Source: Candidatus Aalborgicola defluviihabitans
GTDB lineage: Bacteria; Pseudomonadota; Gammaproteobacteria; Burkholderiales; Burkholderiaceae_C
DNA: 64,000 nucleotides
Direction: 5' to 3'
NCBI GenBank assembly: GCA_016705575.1
Contig: JADIXX010000008.1
Span: forward strand, 434,001-498,000
The notes under the pieces are model-generated. The model made no database searches, was not told the DNA's origin, and was given only the letters and a program-made list of their open reading frames with translations. The translations under genes were made by a program, and so were the position numbers. Positions 1-6,912 of the stretch are shown one piece after another. Every line of letters starts with the position of its first letter. Positions within the stretch are counted from its first letter, which is position 1.

Positions 1-953
1 AGGGCTACACCATTGAAGGTGACCCCATCACCTTTGGCGGCGATGCGCTGGACACCCCCGGCTATGACCTGCTCAGCCTGGTGGTCGGCAGCGAGGGCAT
101 GTTGGCCATCATCACCGAAGTCACCGTCAAGCTCGTGCCCAAACCAATTTTGGCGCGCTGCATCATGGCCAGCTTTGACGACATCCGCAAAGCCGGTGAC
201 GCGGTAGCGGCTGTCATTGCCGCCGGCATCATCCCGGCCGGACTGGAGATGATGGACAAGCCCATGACCGCCGCCGTAGAAGACTACGTGCACGCCGGCT
301 ACGACCTGACAGCCGAGGCCATTTTGCTGTGCGAGAGCGACGGTACGCCCGAAGAGGTGGAAGAAGAAATTGGCCGCATGAGTGGTGTGTTGCGCAGCCA
401 TGGCGCCACGGCCATCGCCGTGAGTCGCGACGAGGCCGAGCGCCTGAAGTTCTGGAGCGGGCGCAAAAACGCCTTTCCGGCCAGCGGGCGCATCAGCCCC
501 GACTACATGTGCATGGACAGCACCATCCCGCGCAAGCGCCTGGCCGACATCCTGCTGGCCATCCAGGAGATGGAGAAAAAATACCAATTGCGCTGCGCCA
601 ATGTATTCCACGCCGGCGACGGCAATTTGCACCCGCTGATCCTGTTCGATGCGAACGACCCTGACCAATTGCACCGCTGTGAACTGTTTGGTGCCGATAT
701 TCTGGAAACCAGCGTGGCGATGGGCGGCACGGTGACCGGCGAGCATGGCGTGGGCGTGGAAAAGCTCAACAGCATGTGCGTGCAGTTCAGCGCCGCCGAG
801 AACGCCCAGATGAGGGGCATCAAACGTGCCTTCGACACCAAGGAATTGCTCAACCCCGGCAAGGTGATTCCAACGCTGCAACGTTGCGCAGAGTACGGCA
901 AGATGCTGGTGCGCAGCGGGCAGATCAAGCACCCGGATTTACCACGATTTTGA
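1..953 (+). CDS. glcD: Glycolate oxidase subunit GlcD (FAD-linked), 5' end cut by the window
   Basis: This is the C-terminal ~316 residues of an FAD-binding oxidase of the GlcD / D-lactate dehydrogenase family, which oxidises glycolate to glyoxylate. The reading frame is open from base 3, so the N-terminal part of the FAD (PCMH) domain lies outside the window. The visible part starts near the end of the FAD domain (GSEGMLAIITEV) and runs through the FAD-oxidase C-terminal domain, with the family's closing motifs GEHGVGVEKL and LLNPGKVIPT. Full-length GlcD is usually about 480-500 residues. glcE and glcF are not visible downstream. A D-lactate dehydrogenase of the same fold cannot be excluded. 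Confidence 0.85.
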   Translation, partial: GYTIEGDPITFGGDALDTPGYDLLSLVVGSEGMLAIITEVTVKLVPKPILARCIMASFDDIRKAGDAVAAVIAAGIIPAGLEMMDKPMTAAVEDYVHAGYDLTAEAILLCESDGTPEEVEEEIGRMSGVLRSHGATAIAVSRDEAERLKFWSGRKNAFPASGRISPDYMCMDSTIPRKRLADILLAIQEMEKKYQLRCANVFHAGDGNLHPLILFDANDPDQLHRCELFGADILETSVAMGGTVTGEHGVGVEKLNSMCVQFSAAENAQMRGIKRAFDTKELLNPGKVIPTLQRCAEYGKMLVRSGQIKHPDLPRF

Positions 954-993
954 CACCCTGGACCAGGCTGAGCTAGTCTACGAGAATAGGCCG

Positions 994-1779
994 ATGGTGT
1001 TTCTATTCTCAAATATCCTGTCTGCGCGAATAGCCGCCGCGACCCTCTTCGTGATTGCCGCGAATTTCAGCCTGTGCAGACCAGCCCTTGCACAAGGCTG
1101 GGTGGAGCCCACCATCGTGTTAAACACGTCCCCGGGTGGATTTGCTCCTTATACCTACATGGACTCCAATCACGCTTCACATGGGATTCTTTACGACGTT
1201 GCGCATCGGATTCTGAAAAAGCTTGGCTACCGCGTGATGACCTCAGAGGTTCCTCGCAAGCGGGTTGAACTCCAATTGATGTCGGGAGAGCTGGATGCCA
1301 CACCCCGCGCCATAGAGTGGTCCGAACATGCCCGGGACTTTGTTTTTACCGACCCTATCATCAGGGTCCGTTCGGCTCTGGCTATTCGTGTCGACAGTGG
1401 CTACACAACCGTCAAAGAGTTGCATGGTCATCGCATAGGAACGCGTTTGGGTTATGTCTATACGGTGCTGACGCGTGAGTTCGCATCGGGGCAGCTGATT
1501 CGCTCAGACGCCACCTCTGACCTATCGATGCTGAAGATGCTGCAAGCCAAACGCGTCGAGGCAGCGCTGGTCGACGAATCGGCTGCACGCTGGCTGTTCC
1601 AGCGCGAGGGAATTAAAGATGTGCGGTTTTTACTGGAGTCCGTGGATAACGGGGTTGAACTCCGGCTGATGTTCGCCCCGCAGCGCCGTGCCTTAGTCAA
1701 AGATTTCAACCACGAACTTTCAACACTTAAGCGCAGTGGCGAGCTGGCGCACATCATCGCCAGATACACGGACCCATGA
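994..1779 (+). CDS. Periplasmic solute-binding protein, family 3 (amino-acid ABC-type)
   Basis: A 261-residue secreted protein. Residues 1-33 form a signal peptide ending near PALAQG. The mature part has the bacterial extracellular solute-binding protein family 3 pattern: an early ligand segment (GGFAPYTYMD), a GELDATP segment, and a late VEAALVDE segment typical of the hinge and second lobe. Such proteins bind amino acids or similar small molecules in the periplasm. No permease or ATPase gene is next to it, so it is an orphan or works with a distant transporter. It starts 40 bases after glcD and is convergent with the aminotransferase gene. The ligand cannot be told from sequence. Confidence 0.75.
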   Translation: MVFLFSNILSARIAAATLFVIAANFSLCRPALAQGWVEPTIVLNTSPGGFAPYTYMDSNHASHGILYDVAHRILKKLGYRVMTSEVPRKRVELQLMSGELDATPRAIEWSEHARDFVFTDPIIRVRSALAIRVDSGYTTVKELHGHRIGTRLGYVYTVLTREFASGQLIRSDATSDLSMLKMLQAKRVEAALVDESAARWLFQREGIKDVRFLLESVDNGVELRLMFAPQRRALVKDFNHELSTLKRSGELAHIIARYTDP

Positions 1780-1794
1780 GAGGGTGTACGTTCG

Positions 1795-2919
1795 CTAAAT
1801 CGTATCCAACGCCACCCGTAGATGCTCCACCGTGCGATCCATGTTGTGCAGCTTCTCCAATCCAAACAACCCCACGCGAAAGGTGCTGAAGTCGGCTGGC
1901 TCATCGCACTGTAGCGGCACGCCAGCGGCAGTCTGCAAGCCAGCCGCCAGGAACTTCTTGCTGTTCTGCACACCCGGGTCTTCGGTGTAACTCACCACCA
2001 CACCCGGCGCCTTGAAGCCTTCTGCGGCCACACTTGCAATGCCCCGGCTCTCAAACAGCGCGCGCACCTTGCTGCCCAGTTCGATTTGCTCGTTACGCAC
2101 CTTTTCGAAGCCGTAATCGCGGGTTTCCTGCATCACATCGCGCATGCGTGTCAGGGCGTCGGTGGGCATGGTGGCGTGGTAGGCGTGACCACCCGCCTCG
2201 TACGTTTCCATGATCTGCATCCATTTTTTCAGGTCGCAGGCAAAGCTGGTGCTGGTGGTGGCGTCAATTGCGGTGCGGGCACGTTCACTTAAGCAAACCA
2301 TGGCGCAGCAGGGTGAACCGCTCCAGCCTTTTTGCGGTGCGCTAATCAGCACGTCCACGCCGGTGGCCTGCATGTCAACCCACAGGGTGCCTGAGGCAAT
2401 ACAGTCCAGCACCATCAACCCACCTACGGCGTGCACGGCGTCGCTCACGGCACGGATATAGGCGTCGGGTAGCAACATACCGGAGGAGGTTTCGACGTGG
2501 GGTGCAAATACCACGTCCGGCTTGTCGCGCGCAATCGCGGCCACCACTTCGTCCACTGGGCAGGGAATCCACGGCGCCTGTTTGCCATCGCCGACGCGGC
2601 GGGCTTTCAATACAGTGGACGCGCTGGGTATGCGGCCCATGTCAAAGATTTGCGTCCAGCGGTAGCTGAACCAGCCATTGCGGATAACCAGAGTCTTCTT
2701 GTCGGTGGCAAATTGGCGTGCCACGGCCTCCATACCAAAGGTGCCGCTGCCGGGCACCACAATGGCGGAGCGTGCGTGGTACACCTCTTTGAGGATGGCG
2801 GAGATGTCCTTCATCACGCCCTGGAAGCGCTGGGACATATGGTTGATCGCACGGTCGGTGTACACCACCGAAAACTCCAGTAGTCCATCAGGGTCAATTT
2901 GTGGCAGTAATCCGGGCAT
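1795..2919 (-). CDS. Class-V PLP-dependent aminotransferase (alanine/serine-glyoxylate type)
   Basis: A 374-residue fold-type I, class V aminotransferase. Early residues contain the PGSGTFGMEAVARQF glycine-rich PLP-phosphate region, the DCIASG segment supplies the cofactor-binding Asp, and SAPQKGWSG holds the likely Schiff-base Lys. This group covers alanine-glyoxylate, serine-glyoxylate and aspartate-type aminotransferases. A glyoxylate acceptor would suit the nearby glycolate oxidase, which makes glyoxylate, but that link is inference. The ATG start is preceded by a good ribosome binding site (GAGGAAAC). The donor amino acid is not determined. Confidence 0.8.
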   Translation of the reverse strand: MPGLLPQIDPDGLLEFSVVYTDRAINHMSQRFQGVMKDISAILKEVYHARSAIVVPGSGTFGMEAVARQFATDKKTLVIRNGWFSYRWTQIFDMGRIPSASTVLKARRVGDGKQAPWIPCPVDEVVAAIARDKPDVVFAPHVETSSGMLLPDAYIRAVSDAVHAVGGLMVLDCIASGTLWVDMQATGVDVLISAPQKGWSGSPCCAMVCLSERARTAIDATTSTSFACDLKKWMQIMETYEAGGHAYHATMPTDALTRMRDVMQETRDYGFEKVRNEQIELGSKVRALFESRGIASVAAEGFKAPGVVVSYTEDPGVQNSKKFLAAGLQTAAGVPLQCDEPADFSTFRVGLFGLEKLHNMDRTVEHLRVALDTI

Positions 2920-3039
2920 GGTGTTTCCTCACGTTGGTAAATTGGCTTAGGGCTTAGCTTACATGGTAGTTGTCTGTGACCGTCTGATCGACCGGTACAA
3001 ACCCATGGCCAGTGCACCGGGGCTTGCAAAAGGACGAAA

Positions 3040-4854
3040 TCACCAAGCATCAATCCGCAGCTCGTTGGCCAGCGCCGCCACCTTCCCGGCGGCCAGGCCC
3101 TGGAGCAACCAGCTGCGCGTATCCGCAGGGTCAATGACAGCGTCAATCTCCAGCGTCGTCGCCATGTGGATGGCACTGCCTTTGTCGTACTGCTGCGCCA
3201 CCAGTTGGTCGTACATGGCCTGGCGCTCTGGGCCTTCTGGTACTTCCTCCAATTCGCGGCGAAAGCCCAGACGCACAGCCCCCTCCAGCCCCATGGCACC
3301 AAATTCACCGGTTGGCCAAGCCACCGTGAACAGAGGCGAGTGAAAGCCCCCGGCCGTCATGGCCATGGCGCCCAGGCCATAGCCCTTGCGCAGCACCACA
3401 CTCAAATACGGCACGCGCAAATGCGCCGCCGCAATGAACATCCGGCTCACATGGCGCACCTGAGCGGTGGCCTCGGTATCCGGCCCCACCATGAAGCCGG
3501 GGGTGTCTACCAGGCTCACCAGCGGCAAGCCATGGGCGTTACACAGTTGCATGAAGCGCGCCGCCTTGTCGGCCGCATCGGCATCAATGGCGCCACCCAG
3601 ATGCGCGGGGTTGTTCGCCAACAGTCCCACCGGGCGCCCGCCGATGCGGGCCAGTGCGGTGTGGATACCGAGGCCAAAGCCGTTGCGCAGCTCCAGCAAC
3701 GAGCCCACATCGACCACACCAGCCATGACCTGGCGGGTGTCATAAACACGCAGCCGGTTCTCGGGCACCCCATCGCGCAGTGCCAGCTCTGGCGGGGCGG
3801 TGAATTCAGCAACCGGCCCATGAAAGAAAGACAGGTAATGCCGCGCGGCAGCGACGGCCTGCGCCTCATCGTCCACCAGGATGTCGATCACACCGTTGCC
3901 ATGTTGCACGGCGCTGGGACCAATCTGTTCTGGTTTGAACACGCCCAGCCCACCGCCTTCGACCATGGCCGGGCCACCCATGCCGATGTTGCTGGCGCGG
4001 GTTGCAATGATCACATCGCTGCAACCCAGTAACGCCGCGTTGCCGGCAAAGCAGCGCCCGGCCACGATACCCACCACCGGCACCTGACCGTTGAGGCGGG
4101 CGTAACTGGCAAAGGTGGCCACATGCAGACCGGCCACGATGGGCATATCCACATCGCCCGGACGCCCGCCGCCACCTTCGGCAAACAACACGACGGGCAA
4201 CTTGTTTTGCAGTGCAATGCCCAACATGCGGTCGGTCTTTTGGTGGTTGCGCATGCCCTGGGTACCAGCCAGTACCGTGGCGTCGTAGGCCATGGCCACC
4301 ACGGAGTGGCCGTTGACTTGTCCCAGGCCGGTGACCATGCCGTCGGCAGGGGTGTTCTGGATCAGATCTTCCTCCGTGCGGCGGCTGCGCTGGGCGGCTA
4401 CCGCCAGGGCACCGTACTCAGTGAAGCTGCCGGCATCGCACAGGTCGGCGATGTTTTCACGGGCGCTACGCAGGCCCTGGGCGTGGCGCTTGGTCATGGC
4501 CTCAGGCCGGCTGGCGTCTGCCGTGAAGGCCTCTCGCTCCAACAGGCGCTGCAGATCGGGGCGCGGGGTCGGGGCCACACCAGCTTTTACCGAATCATTG
4601 TTGGAATTTTTGGCCTCTAGCCCTCGTGGAACATACGCAATATGCTCTGAAATTAATAGCACATCGTTTTCCCCCACCAACGCGCCCGCTGCGACCAGTA
4701 ACTCGGTCACACGGCCATCCGCCAAGGCGCGCACCTCGTGCTCCATTTTCATGGCTTCCAGAATGACGACCACATCGCCGGCTCGAACCGTGTCGCCGGG
4801 TGCAACCAGCCATTGAACAACTTGGGCTTGCAGGGGAGAGTGGAGTGGGTGCAT
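3040..4854 (-). CDS. Biotinyl domain fused to acyl-CoA carboxylase carboxyltransferase
   Basis: A 604-residue fusion. Residues ~1-75 are a biotin/lipoyl attachment domain with the biotinylation motif EAMKMEHE. Residues ~110-600 are a carboxyltransferase of the propionyl/methylcrotonyl-CoA beta type, with GMVTGLGQVNG, the acyl-CoA oxyanion region AEGGGGRPGDVD and VDTPGFMVGP. It would transfer CO2 from biotin to an acyl-CoA. No biotin carboxylase gene is adjacent. I chose the ATG at 4854 because homology begins there; the frame stays open for another 1.5 kb upstream, antisense to the asparaginase and arginase genes. The linker between the two domains (~residues 65-82) is encoded by a copy of the dispersed repeat at 4611-4661. 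The true substrate is unknown. Confidence 0.8.
   Translation of the reverse strand: MHPLHSPLQAQVVQWLVAPGDTVRAGDVVVILEAMKMEHEVRALADGRVTELLVAAGALVGENDVLLISEHIAYVPRGLEAKNSNNDSVKAGVAPTPRPDLQRLLEREAFTADASRPEAMTKRHAQGLRSARENIADLCDAGSFTEYGALAVAAQRSRRTEEDLIQNTPADGMVTGLGQVNGHSVVAMAYDATVLAGTQGMRNHQKTDRMLGIALQNKLPVVLFAEGGGGRPGDVDMPIVAGLHVATFASYARLNGQVPVVGIVAGRCFAGNAALLGCSDVIIATRASNIGMGGPAMVEGGGLGVFKPEQIGPSAVQHGNGVIDILVDDEAQAVAAARHYLSFFHGPVAEFTAPPELALRDGVPENRLRVYDTRQVMAGVVDVGSLLELRNGFGLGIHTALARIGGRPVGLLANNPAHLGGAIDADAADKAARFMQLCNAHGLPLVSLVDTPGFMVGPDTEATAQVRHVSRMFIAAAHLRVPYLSVVLRKGYGLGAMAMTAGGFHSPLFTVAWPTGEFGAMGLEGAVRLGFRRELEEVPEGPERQAMYDQLVAQQYDKGSAIHMATTLEIDAVIDPADTRSWLLQGLAAGKVAALANELRIDAW
4611..4661 (-). 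repeat. Dispersed ~50-bp repeat, copy A, inside the carboxyltransferase gene
   Basis: On the minus strand this stretch contains the repeat core CACGAGGGCTAGAGGCC preceded by a short AT-richer part. The 17-base core is identical to the core of copy B at 14117-14190. Here it is translated in frame and gives a linker containing VPRGLEAK between the biotinyl and carboxyltransferase domains. The repeat therefore entered, or was kept, without breaking the frame. Confidence 0.7.
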
Positions 4855-4941
4855 GGTGGCATTGTGCGGTAGCGCCCAGCGCGGGTCCGTCAATCGAGCG
4901 ACAGCGCGCCGGGGCTGTGCAATTTGCTCCACAATCTCGGC

Positions 4942-5949
4942 ATGTCGCATACCCCCCTCATTGAAATGACCCGTGGTGGAACCCTGGAGAATCAGCATTT
5001 TGGCTCGATCGCCGTGGTCAACACCCACGGCCAGTTGCGCGCCTTTGCTGGCGACCCACACTGGCTCACCTTTACCCGATCCACGATCAAGGCGCTGCAA
5101 GCCCTGCCCTTTTTGGAAACCGGTGGGCCGCAGTACTTTGGCTTTACCCCACAGCAAATCGCCATGCTGTGCGCCAGCCACAACGGCGAAGACATGCACG
5201 TAGCACAAGTCACAGACATGCTGGACAAGGCCGGCTTGGGCACACGTGCCTTGCGCTGTGGCTGCCATGTGCCACTGCGCTTCAGTTTCTTCGACAAGGC
5301 GCCACCCAACGATGCCGTGTTTGACGAACTGCACAACAACTGCAGCGGCAAGCATGCCGGTTTTTTGGCCTACTGCGTACAACACAGCCTGCCGCTGGAC
5401 GACTACATCGGCCCCGACCACCCGCTGCAACAGGCCATTCGCCGCGACGTGGCTCGCGCCGTTGGCATGCAACCTGATGACCTGAAAATGGGTATCGACG
5501 GCTGCTCGGCTCCCAACTACGCCATGCCGCTGTGGCGCCTGGCCTACGGCTACGCCCGCCTGGCCAATGGCGCACAAGACCCAGAAATGGGGGACAGCTT
5601 TGCCCAATTGAGCAGCGCCATGACCACCCACCCCGACCTGGTCAGCGGCACCGGTCGCAACGACCTGGCCTTCATGCGCGCGGGCAGGGGCGACTGGGTC
5701 AGCAAGGTGGGGGCCGATGGTGTGCAGGTGGTAGGCAACACCCGCCGTGGCGAAGCCTTTGCGCTGAAGATCATCGACGCCAACAAGTCTGCCCTGTACG
5801 CTGCCAGCGTGGAAGTGATGGAACAATTGGGGTGGCTGGACAATGCCCAACGCGACGCCCTGCAGGCGTGGCGCGCCATACCCATCATCAATGCGCGCAG
5901 CCTGATGGTTGGCGAACGCCGCGCCGTCTTTTCTCTGCAAACCCCTTAA
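4942..5949 (+). CDS. L-asparaginase II family protein
   Basis: A 335-residue protein of the asparaginase II family (PF06089), unrelated to the classic AnsA/AnsB fold. It should hydrolyse L-asparagine to aspartate and ammonia. Family signatures are the N-terminal EMTRGGTLENQHFGSIAVV region, the NNCSGKHAGFLA motif and GIDGCSAPNYAMPL. I use the ATG at 4942 (MSHTPLIEM); an upstream TTG at 4924 is possible but adds only six residues. It is divergent from the carboxyltransferase gene with 87 bases between starts. It is followed after 15 bases by arginase, so the pair probably forms an amino-acid nitrogen-salvage operon. No signal peptide, so cytoplasmic. Confidence 0.88.
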   Translation: MSHTPLIEMTRGGTLENQHFGSIAVVNTHGQLRAFAGDPHWLTFTRSTIKALQALPFLETGGPQYFGFTPQQIAMLCASHNGEDMHVAQVTDMLDKAGLGTRALRCGCHVPLRFSFFDKAPPNDAVFDELHNNCSGKHAGFLAYCVQHSLPLDDYIGPDHPLQQAIRRDVARAVGMQPDDLKMGIDGCSAPNYAMPLWRLAYGYARLANGAQDPEMGDSFAQLSSAMTTHPDLVSGTGRNDLAFMRAGRGDWVSKVGADGVQVVGNTRRGEAFALKIIDANKSALYAASVEVMEQLGWLDNAQRDALQAWRAIPIINARSLMVGERRAVFSLQTP

Positions 5950-5964
5950 CCGCATCACACCTGC

Positions 5965-6879
5965 ATGAACAACAAAATCAGTCTCATTGGCGCACCCACC
6001 GACATCGGTGCTGGCAGCCGTGGCGCCAGCATGGGGCCAGAAGCCCTGCGCGTGGCCCAAATTGCCTCTGTACTGACCCAGCAGGGCCTGGAGGTACTGG
6101 ACCGGGGCAACCTGTCCGGCCCGGCCAACCCCTGGCTGCCGCCGGTGAACGGCTACCGCCACCTGGCCGAAGTCACAGACTGGAACCAGACCGTGCACGA
6201 CGCCGTGTACACCGAACTCGCAGATGGGCGTCTGCCCATTTTGCTGGGCGGCGACCACTGCCTGGGTATTGGTTCTATCAGTGCCGTGGCGCGCCACTGC
6301 CGCGACACGGGCAAGAAGTTGCGGATTCTCTGGCTGGACGCCCATGCCGACTTCAATACCAGCGCGCTAACACCCAGCGGTAACATCCACGGCATGCCCA
6401 TGGCCTGCCTGTGCGGCCATGGCCCCAAGGAGCTGATTGAAATCGGCGGCCACGTGCCCGCCATTTCACCCAAATGGATTCGCCAGATTGGCATCCGCAG
6501 CGTGGACGAAGGTGAAAAGCGCTTTGTGCACCAGATGGACCTGGAAGTGTTCGACATGCGCTACATCGACGAGATGGGCATGCGCGCCGCCGTGGAGCTG
6601 GCCTTGGCCCTGGTGGATGCCAATACCCATCTGCATGTGAGTTTTGACGTGGATTTTCTGGACCCCGACATTGCCCCTGGCGTGGGTACCACCGTGCGCG
6701 GCGGCCCCAACTACCGCGAAGCGCAGTTGTGCATGGAAATGATTGCCGACACCGGGCGCCTGGCCTCGCTGGACGTAATGGAGCTCAACCCCGCGCTCGA
6801 TGAGCGCAACCGCACCGCCGAGGTGGCGGTGGATTTGATTGAGTCGCTCTTTGGCAAAAGCACCCTGATGCGCAAATAG
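5965..6879 (+). CDS. rocF: Arginase
   Basis: A 304-residue ureohydrolase that converts arginine to ornithine and urea. The three manganese-binding signatures are present: GGDHCLG (~residues 94-100), DAHADFNT (~127-134) and SFDVDFLDP (~228-236). The N-terminal start ISLIGAPTDIGAGSRGASMGP and the length (about 300 residues) fit arginase better than agmatinase or formimidoylglutamase. It lies 15 bases after the asparaginase gene on the same strand. It is convergent with the M16 protease gene. Confidence 0.9.
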   Translation: MNNKISLIGAPTDIGAGSRGASMGPEALRVAQIASVLTQQGLEVLDRGNLSGPANPWLPPVNGYRHLAEVTDWNQTVHDAVYTELADGRLPILLGGDHCLGIGSISAVARHCRDTGKKLRILWLDAHADFNTSALTPSGNIHGMPMACLCGHGPKELIEIGGHVPAISPKWIRQIGIRSVDEGEKRFVHQMDLEVFDMRYIDEMGMRAAVELALALVDANTHLHVSFDVDFLDPDIAPGVGTTVRGGPNYREAQLCMEMIADTGRLASLDVMELNPALDERNRTAEVAVDLIESLFGKSTLMRK

Positions 6880-6912
6880 TTCAACGAGCCGGAAATCTGC
6901 CGCCGGGCCTTA

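Noticed and set aside
4855..6345. A 1101-codon minus-strand frame that extends the carboxyltransferase gene upstream
   Set aside because: The extra 497 codons are antisense to clear asparaginase and arginase genes, have a low-complexity His/Gly/Val composition and match no carboxylase domain. It is an effect of GC-rich codon use.
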